DNA of 64,000 nucleotides, from positions 36,658 to 100,657 of the forward strand of contig NZ_MCAS01000025.1 of NCBI RefSeq assembly GCF_003610895.1, read 5' to 3'. A program made the translations under genes and the position numbers. Below, one piece after another: positions 50,560 through 58,374 of the stretch. The notes beneath the pieces were generated by a model. That model searched no databases, was not told the DNA's origin, and worked only from the letters and a program-made list of their open reading frames with translations. Every line of letters begins with the position of its first letter. Positions within the stretch are counted from its first letter, which is position 1. This stretch comes from Paraburkholderia fungorum. GTDB taxonomy: Bacteria; Pseudomonadota; Gammaproteobacteria; Burkholderiales; Burkholderiaceae.

Positions 50560-50937
50560 TCATGCCTCGCCCGGTTCGGCTAACGCCGCCACCAGTTCGG
50601 TCAGCATGTCGGGGTCGAGCGGCTTTTCGATCCAGCCGGTCGCTCCCGCTGCCCGCGCCGCCGCCTTGAAGGGCTCGCCCGATTCCGTCGTGAGGACGAG
50701 GATGGGTGTCGCCTCGTAGGCCGGGTTGCCGCGCAGTTCGGTAATCAGATCGAGGCCGGTCTTGCCCGGCATGTGCTGGTCCGTCAGCACGAGGTCGAAC
50801 GACATGGCGAGCGCGTTTTCGAGCCCTTCATTGCCGTCCGCCGCGAGCGTCACTTCATAGCCTGCCGTCGTCAGCGTTGCGGCAAGGATTTGCCGCATCG
50901 ATGCCGAATCGTCGATTGCCAGGATGTGCCTGATCAT
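50560..50937 (-). CDS. CheY-like single-domain response regulator
   Basis: 125 residues. Receiver landmarks: acidic pair D9/D10, phospho-acceptor D53 (LVLTDQHMPGKTGLDLI), T in VLTTES, Lys in WIEKPL. It sits between motB and cheA and differs from the cheZ-linked CheY at 42014-42409. It might be a phosphate sink or P2 competitor, or control something other than the motor; the sequence does not decide. The 108-bp gap before cheA holds no gene. Confidence 0.95.
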   Translation of the reverse strand: MIRHILAIDDSASMRQILAATLTTAGYEVTLAADGNEGLENALAMSFDLVLTDQHMPGKTGLDLITELRGNPAYEATPILVLTTESGEPFKAAARAAGATGWIEKPLDPDMLTELVAALAEPGEA

Positions 50938-51020
50938 GAAAACCTCGCTGCACTTACGCTATGGATCGCGAGGCACTCCGCGCCACATCGGCGCCGGGTC
51001 AGCCAGGCGATCGTTGTCTG

Positions 51021-52028
51021 TTACGGGGCCGCCGGCGCTATCACCGGCGCCTTCGGTGCAACCGTCACCGGTTGCGCAAGCTTTTGCAGCAGCGGCTTGG
51101 AGCCGGCCGCGTCGTCCGACAAGGTGGTCGTGGTGGAGTCGTCATGGTCAAGCGCCTCCTCCGACTTCCTGTTCAGCACGATGATGCTGATGCGGCGATT
51201 CTCCGGGTCCATCGGGTCCGCCTTGTTCAGGTTCTGCGTCGACGCGAGGCCGAGCACGCGCATCACCTTCGCTTCGTCCATGCCGCCGCCGATCAGCTCG
51301 CGTCGCGATGCGTTGGCGCGGTCCGCGGACAGCTCCCAGTTGCTGTAACCCTTCTCGCCGCCGGCGTACTGCACGGCGTCGGTGTGCCCTTGCACGATGA
51401 TGCGGTTCGGCACGTCGTTCAGCGTGTGGCCGATTTCGCGCAGGATGTCGCGCATGTACGGTTCAACCACGTCTCGCGCGGTCGCGAACATCGGCCGCTT
51501 CTGCGAGTCGACGATTTCGATGCGCAGGCCGGTCAGCGTCGAGTCGATGCGGATCTGCTGCTTGAACTGGCGCAGTACCGGATTCGCTTCGATCGCGGCC
51601 ATCAGCTTGATCTGCAGATCGTGCAGACGGACCTGCTCGCGGCGCTCGAGCTCTCCCTGCAACTGCTTGTCCGAGTCTTCGTTGTTGTGCGACGCGGTGC
51701 GCTCGGCGCGCGCGCTCGAGCCGTCGGTCGAGCGTGTCACGCCCTGCGCGTCGGTCGAAATGTCGCGGCCGCCGCCCTTCAGAATGCTCGAGTCCTCGGC
51801 GCTGCGATCGCCGCCCCACAAGGTGATCTTCAACGGCTGGTTGAAGTAGTCGGCAATGCCCTTCAGCTGCACGGTGGAGGCCGAACTGAGCAGCCACATC
51901 AGCAGGAAGAACGCCATCATCGCGGTCATGAAGTCCGCGTACGCGAGCTTCCACGCACCGCCGTGATGGCCTTTTTTGGCCGGCGCGGAGCGCTTGACGA
52001 CAATGGCGCGGTCTTTGTCCTTACTCAT
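51021..52028 (-). CDS. motB: flagellar stator protein MotB
   Basis: 335 residues. MotB forms the ion channel with MotA and anchors the stator to peptidoglycan. The single membrane segment KLAYADFMTAMMAFFLLMWL carries the essential Asp32. A long linker and the OmpA-like domain (NRIIVQGHTDAVQY, NWELSADRANASRRELI) follow. Pattern is of the proton-type MotB. Tail is acidic/Ala-Pro-rich. It follows motA by 21 bp. Confidence 0.97.
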   Translation of the reverse strand: MSKDKDRAIVVKRSAPAKKGHHGGAWKLAYADFMTAMMAFFLLMWLLSSASTVQLKGIADYFNQPLKITLWGGDRSAEDSSILKGGGRDISTDAQGVTRSTDGSSARAERTASHNNEDSDKQLQGELERREQVRLHDLQIKLMAAIEANPVLRQFKQQIRIDSTLTGLRIEIVDSQKRPMFATARDVVEPYMRDILREIGHTLNDVPNRIIVQGHTDAVQYAGGEKGYSNWELSADRANASRRELIGGGMDEAKVMRVLGLASTQNLNKADPMDPENRRISIIVLNRKSEEALDHDDSTTTTLSDDAAGSKPLLQKLAQPVTVAPKAPVIAPAAP

Positions 52029-52049
52029 CGAATCGGTTCCCGGCGCCCG

Positions 52050-52910
52050 TTACTTGGCTTTGACGCGGCGCACGTGCTCTTCCAGCTCGGCGAACGACGG
52101 ACGTTCGGTCGAGAAGAGCACCTTACGGCCGAATTCGACGGCAATGGCCGGCGCGTAGCCGTTCAGGCTGGCGAGAATCGTCACCTTGATGCACTGGAAC
52201 ATCTTGGTCGACTCGGTCACGCGCTGCTCGGCGACGCTCGCGAGCGGGCTGATCAGCCCATACGAAAGCAGAATCCCGAGGAAGGTGCCGACCAGCGCCT
52301 GGGCGATCATCTCGCCGAGCACCGCCGGCGGCTTGTCGGCCGAGGCCATGGTGTGCACCACGCCCATCACCGCGGCCACGATACCGAACGCCGGCATGGC
52401 GTCGCCGACCTTGGTGAGCGCGTGCGCCGGAGCCTCGCCTTCCTGGTGATGCGTCTCGATCTCCTCGTCCATCAGGCTTTCGATCTCGAACGCATTCATG
52501 TTGCCGCCCACCATCAGCCGCAGGTAGTCGGTCAGGAATTCGATGATGTGCTTGTCGGCGAGGATCTTCGGGTATTGCGTGAAGATCGGGCTCTTCGCCG
52601 GATCGTCGATGTCGGCTTCCAGCGTCAGCGTGCCTTCCTTGCGCGCCTTGGCCAGCAGGACGTAAAGGAGCGCCATCAGCTCCATATAGACGTCCTTGTT
52701 GTACTTCGCGCCCTTGAACAGGGTCGGAATGACGCGCAGTGTCGCCTTGATCGTCTTCATCCCGTTGCCGAGAATGAACGCGCCGACGCCAGCACCGACG
52801 ATCATCAGCACTTCGACAGGCTGCAGCAGCGCGCCGAGATGGCCGCCTTCCAGCGCGTAACCGCCGAAAACGGACAATAGCGTCACGAGTGTTCCCACGA
52901 AAATCAGCAC
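52050..52910 (-). CDS. motA: flagellar stator protein MotA
   Basis: 286 residues, typical proton-type MotA. It has four membrane segments and a large cytoplasmic loop with charged residues that contact FliG (e.g. MDEEIETHHQEGEAPAHALT). The family signature AMPAFGIVAAVMGVVHTMAS and GTFLGILLSYGLISPLAS are present. It is first in motA-motB-cheY-cheA-...-cheZ and has a sigma-28 promoter 46 bp upstream. Confidence 0.98.
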   Translation of the reverse strand: MLIFVGTLVTLLSVFGGYALEGGHLGALLQPVEVLMIVGAGVGAFILGNGMKTIKATLRVIPTLFKGAKYNKDVYMELMALLYVLLAKARKEGTLTLEADIDDPAKSPIFTQYPKILADKHIIEFLTDYLRLMVGGNMNAFEIESLMDEEIETHHQEGEAPAHALTKVGDAMPAFGIVAAVMGVVHTMASADKPPAVLGEMIAQALVGTFLGILLSYGLISPLASVAEQRVTESTKMFQCIKVTILASLNGYAPAIAVEFGRKVLFSTERPSFAELEEHVRRVKAK

Positions 52911-52955
52911 TGCCGAGCCCTCACAAAGAAGCGACGGTGACCGTCGTTAATCTGG

Positions 52956-52982
52956 TTTACGGCAACGGAGCAGAAAACTTTG
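52956..52982 (-). promoter_or_regulatory. sigma-28 (FliA) promoter for the motA-che operon
   Basis: On the minus strand: CAAAGTTT, 11 bases, GCCGTAAA: 13 of 16 consensus positions and the preferred spacer. The -10 box lies 46 bp from the motA ATG, giving a leader of about 40 nt. It makes the whole motAB-che cluster a class III operon as in enterics. The rest of 52911-53149 shows no gene. Confidence 0.75.
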
Positions 52983-53149
52983 ACGGAAAAGCGGCGTGTC
53001 ACTCCGGTGTAAACCAGAGGCGGGTTAAACCAGGCCGCCAAGGCCCGGCGCCGGCCAATGGGGCCGGAAGGCCCGCCGGATGGCGGTTTGAACGCGTATG
53101 ACGGCATCTGCATCGGGTTGCGAGCCAGGAGCCGATGCCGCTTTGCGGG

Positions 53150-53710
53150 TCAAACCTCAAGCGCCGCAAGGCTTTCGCGGGCCCGGGCGTCGGCAAATTT
53201 CTTTGTCTTACCTGCGCGCGAAGGGGGCTGGCACAGCCCGCAGACGAAGGCATGCTGCGGATCGTGCGCATGCGCGACAAAATGTCCGCCGCACCGGCAA
53301 CAGGCGGTCATTTGCAACATTCCGGAGTCGAAGAAACGCACTAGCGTCCAGGCGCGCGTGAGACTGAGCACGGGCTCGTCGTCGTGCATCTGGACGTGTT
53401 CCAGATAGAGCCGGTAGCTCTTCACGATCGACTGGATCGTCAGACAGCCGCCGTGGCCGGCCATGAAGCGGTAAATGTTATAGAAGAGCGACGAGTGAAA
53501 GTTCGGCTGCCAGGTCATGAACCAGTCGGTCGAAAAGGGCAGCATGCCCTTGGGCGGCGACACCCCTTTCAGTTCCTTGTACAGCTTGATCAGCCGGTCG
53601 CGCGACAGGCTGGTTTCTGCTTCCAGCAATTGCAAGCGCGCGCCGAGTTCGATCAGCTCAATGGCCAGGGTAATTTCCCTGACTTCCTGCACCACACTTT
53701 TGTACGCCAT
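53150..53710 (-). CDS. flhC: flagellar master transcriptional regulator FlhC
   Basis: 186 residues. FlhC forms the FlhD4C2 activator of class II promoters. Family pattern: LIELGARLQLLEAETSLSRD with RLIKLYKELKGVSPPKGMLP, FSTDWFMTW, and a zinc-binding motif Cys137/Cys140/Cys157/Cys160 (CRCGGHF... FVCGLCQPP). It follows flhD by 51 bp and lies upstream of motA in the enteric-like order flhD-flhC-motA-motB-che. Confidence 0.97.
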   Translation of the reverse strand: MAYKSVVQEVREITLAIELIELGARLQLLEAETSLSRDRLIKLYKELKGVSPPKGMLPFSTDWFMTWQPNFHSSLFYNIYRFMAGHGGCLTIQSIVKSYRLYLEHVQMHDDEPVLSLTRAWTLVRFFDSGMLQMTACCRCGGHFVAHAHDPQHAFVCGLCQPPSRAGKTKKFADARARESLAALEV

Positions 53711-53761
53711 CCGTTTGCATTTCCCCGGTCCTGATCGCTTTATTTGAACTAAAAGCTGCCC

Positions 53762-54082
53762 TCAGCCGAGTTGCTCGACTGGCTGGCTTGCCATCAGGAT
53801 CGCGGAATGCGCCTGAGCCACGGCGCTGGATTTGCCTTTGTCCGCAAGAGTGGACAGCACGGCATGGTCATCGAAACGGAAACGGCACAACACCTGATTG
53901 GACGCCGCCAGCTTCACGGTCTGCGCCAACGACAGGTTGGCGAGCACGTCGGCCAACTGGTCCGAAATCCCCATGCGAAACATGCCCATCGGCTTGTCTT
54001 CGCGCAGCAGACGCTGTGCGAGCAGGAGATAAGACAGGTTGACTTCTCTGATCTCATTGAGCATTTCGCTTGTCGCGCTCAT
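53762..54082 (-). CDS. flhD: flagellar master transcriptional regulator FlhD
   Basis: 106 residues from ATG 54080-54082, near the usual ~115. FlhD partners FlhC. Family pattern: SEMLNEIREVNLSYLLLAQR, RMGISDQLADVLANLSLAQT and FRFDDHAVLSTLADKGKSSA. Longer in-frame starts (up to 54226) add non-conserved residues and are rejected. A GGGGGAAT stretch precedes the ATG. The promoter region is long and structured (54083-54480). Confidence 0.96.
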   Translation of the reverse strand: MSATSEMLNEIREVNLSYLLLAQRLLREDKPMGMFRMGISDQLADVLANLSLAQTVKLAASNQVLCRFRFDDHAVLSTLADKGKSSAVAQAHSAILMASQPVEQLG

Positions 54083-54256
54083 GATTCCCCCGGGGTGTAT
54101 CTGGCTGGTCAGGCCGTTACGGAAACGTTTGCTCGAACGCGCGCGCTTAAACCGCACGAATCGGCTCGTTTCTGGTCTTGCGAGCATTGTGTCGAAAGGG
54201 GGGGCCGACGAAAATCGGACAGACACCCAGCCTGCCTGACGGATTAATCCGTCATT

Positions 54257-54279
54257 CGTGTAGGAATTTTTCCTACACG
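54257..54279. promoter_or_regulatory. RcsAB-box-like palindrome in the flhDC leader
   Basis: CGTGTAGGAA, TTT, TTCCTACACG: a perfect 10-bp inverted repeat, 175 bp upstream of the flhD ATG. The TAGGAA/TTCCTA core resembles the enteric RcsAB box (TAAGAATATTCCTA), which represses flhDC. Beta-proteobacteria generally lack RcsB itself, so another LuxR/FixJ-type response regulator is the likelier ligand. It could also form a hairpin in the leader mRNA. Confidence 0.5.
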
Positions 54280-54374
54280 GAGGGCGTCAGAAAAATGGTG
54301 GGGGCGGATGAGGCACCGTGTGGCTTGGGGCTCGCGATGCGATCTGGCTAATTTCTGAGTGGAAATGTGAACCA

Positions 54375-54402
54375 AATGGTGAGTTCTGAGTGGCTCACCA
54401 TT
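54375..54402. promoter_or_regulatory. inverted repeat (probable operator or leader hairpin) near the flhD promoter
   Basis: AATGGTGAG (54375-54383) and CTCACCATT (54394-54402) are perfect inverted repeats around ten bases. The spacer TTCTGAGTGG also occurs at 54353-54362, 31 bp away, as a direct repeat. The structure lies roughly 20-45 bp downstream of the predicted start of flhD transcription, an ideal repressor or RNA-structure position. Confidence 0.5.
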
Positions 54403-54426
54403 CGCACCTTACAGCGGTGAGAAAGA

Positions 54427-54454
54427 ATTATAAGACGTTTTCACTTCTGCGCAA
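54427..54454 (-). promoter_or_regulatory. probable sigma-70 promoter of flhDC
   Basis: On the minus strand, TATAAT (54427-54432) is an exact -10 box; TTGCGC (54449-54454) is a weak -35 at 16-bp spacing. Transcription would begin near 54420 and give a leader of about 340 nt before flhD. It is the only perfect TATAAT I noticed on this strand in the flhD upstream region. Confidence 0.45.
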
Positions 54455-54480
54455 CGGGCCCGGCAGGCGTGCCGGGCCCG
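54455..54480. other. strong GC hairpin between flhDC promoter and glycosyltransferase gene
   Basis: CGGGCCCGGCA pairs perfectly with TGCCGGGCCCG around a GGCG loop. It directly abuts the proposed -35 of flhDC. On the plus strand it is followed by a T-rich stretch (to about 54507). It may insulate the two divergent units. The remaining 54508-54776 shows no gene. Confidence 0.6.
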
Positions 54481-54776
54481 CTCCTTGCTGGTGCTTCTTC
54501 GTCTTTTGAAGATCCCCCGCCATGCTCTCCCGCTAGCTGCGGAGCCCGCCTGCCGGCCTGCAACGCATCATGTTTCGCGCTGTAACAACATTAAGCGTTT
54601 GAAAAATAACTCGAATTAGCGTGGTCGATCCCGATAATGAAGCCAAGGGATTACCCGAAGCAGGTTCGGAGCACCCCCGGGCGGCGGCCTACCGCGCCCA
54701 ACCGTCCGTCAGGCATTCGCTCCCCGCTCTACCCGAGCGTTGCTGTGCGAAGCCGTTTTGAACAGGAGAAAACCGC

Positions 54777-55841
54777 ATGCGAATCGCACAGATTGCGCCC
54801 TTATACGAAGCCGTTCCGCCGAAACTCTATGGCGGCACCGAACGTGTCGTCTCGTATCTGACTGAAGCGCTGGTCGACCTCGGCCACGACGTCACGCTGT
54901 TTGCGAGCGGCGACTCGGTCACCTCCGCAAATCTCGACGCCTGCTGGCCTCGTGCGCTGCGCCTCGACCCCACGATCCGCGATGCGCTGGCGCCGCATGT
55001 CCTGATGATGGAAAAGGTGCGCAAGGTCGCGCATGAGTTCGACGTGCTGCACTTTCACCTCGACTACCTGCCGTTCCCGCTCTTCACCACCATGGACACG
55101 CCGTTCGTGACCACGCTTCACGGCCGCCTCGACTTGCCGGAACTCCAACCGGTGTTCGACGCATTCTCGAATGTGCCGGTCGTGTCGATTTCGGACTCGC
55201 AGCGCGCGCCGCTGCCTCAGGCCAACTGGCTGAATACGATTTACCACGGCCTGCCGGAGCAACTGCTCACGCCGCAAACGCACAAGAAGCCGGAATACCT
55301 GGCGTTTCTCGGCCGTATCTGCCCGGAGAAGCGCGTCGATACAGCTATCAAGATCGCTGCACAAAGCGGTTTGCCGCTGAAGATCGCCGCCAAGGTGGAC
55401 AAGGTCGACCAGGAATACTTCAAGAAGGAAATCGAACCGCTGCTTTCCATGGCGCACGTGGAGTTCGTCGGCGAAATCAACGAGGCGCAAAAACCCGAGT
55501 TCCTGTCGGGCGCCAAGGCGCTGCTGTTCCCGATCGACTGGTCGGAGCCGTTTGGCCTCGTGATGATCGAATCCATGGCGTGCGGCACGCCGGTGATCGC
55601 GTTCAACCGCGGTTCGGTGCCGGAAGTGATCGACCATGGTGTGACCGGCTACATTGTCGAGGACGTTCAAGGTGCGGTCGCCGCGCTGCAGCGCCTGGAC
55701 GAACTGTCGCGCACCGAAATCCGCGCACAGTTCGAACGCCGCTTCAGCTCGAAAACGATGGCTCAGAACTACGTTGACGGCTATTCGACACTCATCAATG
55801 CAACGCGCCGCCCGGTGTTGCGCCAGGTCGCGATGGGATAA
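54777..55841 (+). CDS. glycosyltransferase family 4 (GT-B) protein
   Basis: 354 residues with AGGAG about nine bases upstream. The N-terminal Rossmann domain starts MRIAQIAPLYEAVPPKLYGG with GGTERVVSYLTEALVDLGHD, the typical GT4 acceptor-side glycine motif. The C-terminal domain has the FLGRICPEKRVDTAIKIAA segment and the EPFGLVMIESMACGTPVIAF donor-binding motif (E-x7-E). No membrane segment or signal, so cytoplasmic. Substrate is unknown; it stands alone with no polysaccharide cluster nearby, so a role in flagellin glycosylation cannot be inferred from context. Confidence 0.88.
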   Translation: MRIAQIAPLYEAVPPKLYGGTERVVSYLTEALVDLGHDVTLFASGDSVTSANLDACWPRALRLDPTIRDALAPHVLMMEKVRKVAHEFDVLHFHLDYLPFPLFTTMDTPFVTTLHGRLDLPELQPVFDAFSNVPVVSISDSQRAPLPQANWLNTIYHGLPEQLLTPQTHKKPEYLAFLGRICPEKRVDTAIKIAAQSGLPLKIAAKVDKVDQEYFKKEIEPLLSMAHVEFVGEINEAQKPEFLSGAKALLFPIDWSEPFGLVMIESMACGTPVIAFNRGSVPEVIDHGVTGYIVEDVQGAVAALQRLDELSRTEIRAQFERRFSSKTMAQNYVDGYSTLINATRRPVLRQVAMG

Positions 55842-56008
55842 CGGCCGCACGGCGCGCTTAAGCGACTGGCGCTTTTATGCGCCCAGCCGCTTAAGCCGTA
55901 CTTCCAGCACTTACGCCGGTTTCCAATTTGTACGCCAATCGTGAGTAAATTTTTCTTGTGAATCGTTTGCGCGAGCGGTTAAGAGGAGTTATCCCTCTTT
56001 CGCTTCGG

Positions 56009-56037
56009 AAAAGCCGCCCTTCAGAGGCGGCTTTTTT
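56009..56037. terminator. bidirectional terminator between glycosyltransferase and H-NS genes
   Basis: AAAAGCCGCC pairs with GGCGGCTTTT around a 6-7-base loop, with T-runs in both directions. It ends the convergent glycosyltransferase (plus) and hns (minus) transcripts. The rest of the 297-bp gap (55842-56138) is unremarkable. Confidence 0.88.
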
Positions 56038-56138
56038 AATGCCGACGTGGATGCGCTTCCATCCCGGATTAGCGCAGCAAAATTAACAGCCCGGCATCGA
56101 TCAACCTTCAGTTGGCTTTCACCAGGACCGGCAGGTAT

Positions 56139-56441
56139 TCAAGCCGCGCCAATCACAAAACGTTCGCGGTTCTTGCCGACAATCCACTTTGGCGGTTTGC
56201 CGCGCCCACTCCAGGTATTACCCGACTTCGGATCCTGGTACTTGGCCGGCAGCGGCGCCTTCTTCGGCGGGCGCCCGCGCCGCGCGGCAACGGCAAAGCC
56301 GAGATCCTGCGCGGTTAGACCGTATTCAGCGATCTTTTGGCGGATGTCAGCGACCACGTTATCGATTTCAGTACGCCGTGCTTCGTCAGCCTGTGCCTGC
56401 AATTTGGCGATCTGTGCCTTCAGGTCTGCATATTGAGACAT
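56139..56441 (-). CDS. H-NS family nucleoid-associated protein
   Basis: 100 residues from ATG 56439-56441 (GGGGAG upstream); an ATG at 56468 is also in frame. N-terminal oligomerisation coiled coil (MSQYADLKAQIAKLQAQADE), then the RRGRPPKKAP AT-hook-like linker and C-terminal DNA-binding motif YQDPKSGNTWSGRGKPPKWI (the WSGRGKPPKW loop). It is the short Burkholderia-type H-NS, likely a silencer of AT-rich DNA. The 289 bp upstream (56442-56730) are AT-rich relative to the window and show no other gene. Confidence 0.94.
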   Translation of the reverse strand: MSQYADLKAQIAKLQAQADEARRTEIDNVVADIRQKIAEYGLTAQDLGFAVAARRGRPPKKAPLPAKYQDPKSGNTWSGRGKPPKWIVGKNRERFVIGAA

Positions 56442-56730
56442 TTCGGTTCTCCCCTTTTTAGAACTCATTCGCTCGCAGACTAGCTGCAATTATAAAAATT
56501 CGCAATGGACAATAATACCGATTTAGGAAGAAATCATCTGATAATTATTAAGCGTCGATGAATTGTAAAACAGCATCTTTATCGCAGAATAATGGGTAAA
56601 GGAGACTCCACATTGACAATTCTTGACACCTAATCCGGCAGTCTTTCCCTAGAATTGCGCGCTCAATGGCATGCATCCGCGCTTAGCGCTCATGCCACTC
56701 CAAGCGTCAAACATTTTAGGATTACCAATC

Positions 56731-57471
56731 ATGCAATTGTCAAAGCGTCTCGCAGCCGAGTTGTTCGGCACCTTCTGGCTTGTGCTCGGGGGCTGTGGCA
56801 GCGCCGTCCTCGCCGCTAACTTCGCCGGCCCGGTCCACGGACTCGGCATTGGTTTCGTGGGTGTCGCGCTCGCGTTCGGCCTCACCGTCCTCACCATGGC
56901 TTACGCGATCGGCCACATCTCCGGCTGCCATCTGAATCCGGCGGTGAGCGTCGGCCTGACCGTTGCCGGCCGCTTTCCGGCGCGCGACCTGCTGCCGTAT
57001 ATCGTCGCGCAGGTGATCGGCGCGGTGCTGGGTGCGCTGGTGCTGTCGTTGATCGCATCGGGCAAGCCGGGTTTCGACCTCGTCGCCAGCGGTTTCGCCA
57101 GCAACGGTTACGGTGAGCGCTCGCCGGGCCACTACTCGCTCGCGGCCGCGTTCATTTGCGAAGTGGTGATGACCGGCTTCTTCCTGTTCGTGATCCTCGG
57201 TGCGACCGACAAGCGGGCACCGGCCGGTTTCGCACCGATCGCCATTGGCCTGTGCCTGACGCTGATTCACCTGATCTCGATTCCGGTCACCAACACCTCG
57301 GTCAACCCGGCGCGCTCAACCGGCCCGGCCCTGTTCGTTGGCGGCGCAGCGGTGGATCAGCTGTGGATGTTCTGGCTGGCACCGATCGTCGGCGCGGTGA
57401 TCGCCGGCGTGCTGTACCCGGTCATTGCTGAAAGCCGCCGCGGCAATTCGCAAGAACCGGTGCTCAACTAG
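56731..57471 (+). CDS. aqpZ: aquaporin Z (water channel)
   Basis: 246 residues from ATG 56731 (AGGA upstream); an open frame from 56671 is not supported. AqpZ is an inner-membrane water channel. Six membrane segments and two NPA boxes (HLNPAVSVG and SVNPARSTG) are present; selectivity-filter context (SGCHLNPA, TNTSVNPARSTGPALF) is typical of AqpZ rather than glycerol facilitators. Followed by a strong terminator. Confidence 0.96.
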   Translation: MQLSKRLAAELFGTFWLVLGGCGSAVLAANFAGPVHGLGIGFVGVALAFGLTVLTMAYAIGHISGCHLNPAVSVGLTVAGRFPARDLLPYIVAQVIGAVLGALVLSLIASGKPGFDLVASGFASNGYGERSPGHYSLAAAFICEVVMTGFFLFVILGATDKRAPAGFAPIAIGLCLTLIHLISIPVTNTSVNPARSTGPALFVGGAAVDQLWMFWLAPIVGAVIAGVLYPVIAESRRGNSQEPVLN

Positions 57472-57506
57472 TTCAACGGGCGCACCTGGTGTGCGTATCC
57501 AGAACA

Positions 57507-57541
57507 GTCAGAGCGGGGGCTACGGCGCCCGCTCTGACTTT
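57507..57541 (+). terminator. rho-independent terminator after aqpZ
   Basis: GTCAGAGCGGG pairs with CCCGCTCTGAC around a ~10-base loop, followed by TTTG. It lies 35 bp after the aqpZ stop. Confidence 0.75.
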
Positions 57542-57627
57542 GTACGTACCAGACGGGCAACCCAGTGGCGCGCCAACGGTCCGCTGCTAGAATCGTGCGA
57601 CTTTCCAAGCTCGCACAGGTGCTACCC

Positions 57628-58323
57628 ATGACCCGTTTCCGCGGATTCCTGCAAGGCGTCGCACTCTCCATCGGCGGCTTGTGTGTGGGCGCACTGGCAC
57701 TCCCCACGGCCCATGCGGCAGACAACAACACCGAAACGCTCGTATTCGTCCGCCACGGCGAGAAACCCGCCAAGGGTTACGGCCAGCTCAATTGCCAGGG
57801 GCTCAACCGTGCGCTCGCGCTGCCGGCGGTAATCGCCGCCAAGTTCGGCAAGCCTGATGCGATCTACGCGCCCGATCCCGGCCAGCAAAAGGACGACAGC
57901 GGCCACCCCTATTACTACATTCGACCGCTAGCGACCATCGAACCGACCGCCATCCAGTTTCAGATGCCGGTGCAAACGCCGTACGGGTTCGCCCAGATCG
58001 ATCAACTCGGCACGGCGCTCGTCGATCCGTCCAATCGCAACAAGCTGATTGTCGTTGCGTGGGAGCACAAGCTGATCGTGAAGTTGCTGCGCCAGATGAT
58101 GAGTGCGCACGGCGGCAATGCCGCCGATGTCCCCAACTGGCATAGCGACGACTTCGACAGCATCTATGTTGTTCGCCTCCACTGGCAAAACGGCACGGCC
58201 CGCGCCAGTTTCAAGCTTGATCACCAGGGACTGAATGGCCGCACTACGGATTGCCCGTGCGCGGCGCTGCCGGGAGCCCCTTCAGCGGCCGCGGCAGGCG
58301 CTTCCGCGGGCTCGGCGGAGTAG
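57628..58323 (+). CDS. exported histidine phosphatase family protein
   Basis: 231 residues from ATG 57628, which places a Sec signal peptide at the N-terminus (MTRFRGFLQGVALSIGGLCV ... PTAHAA). The mature protein begins with the RHG catalytic motif of the phosphoglycerate mutase-like superfamily (TLVFVRHGEKPAKG), with the second His in VAWEHKLIVKL. Substrate is unknown. A longer frame from 57565 would bury the signal and is rejected. The C-terminus is an Ala/Ser tail. Confidence 0.88.
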   Translation: MTRFRGFLQGVALSIGGLCVGALALPTAHAADNNTETLVFVRHGEKPAKGYGQLNCQGLNRALALPAVIAAKFGKPDAIYAPDPGQQKDDSGHPYYYIRPLATIEPTAIQFQMPVQTPYGFAQIDQLGTALVDPSNRNKLIVVAWEHKLIVKLLRQMMSAHGGNAADVPNWHSDDFDSIYVVRLHWQNGTARASFKLDHQGLNGRTTDCPCAALPGAPSAAAAGASAGSAE

Positions 58324-58374
58324 TCGGGTAATGCGGACGACGTAGGGCTTTGTTACCCGCGCAGCTGCCCGTTC

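Noticed and set aside
54611..54637. Possible sigma-28 promoter before the glycosyltransferase gene (CCCGATAA at 54630)
   Set aside because: The -10 is good (7/8) but the -35 (TCGAATTA) matches only 4/8; the gene is not otherwise linked to flagella.
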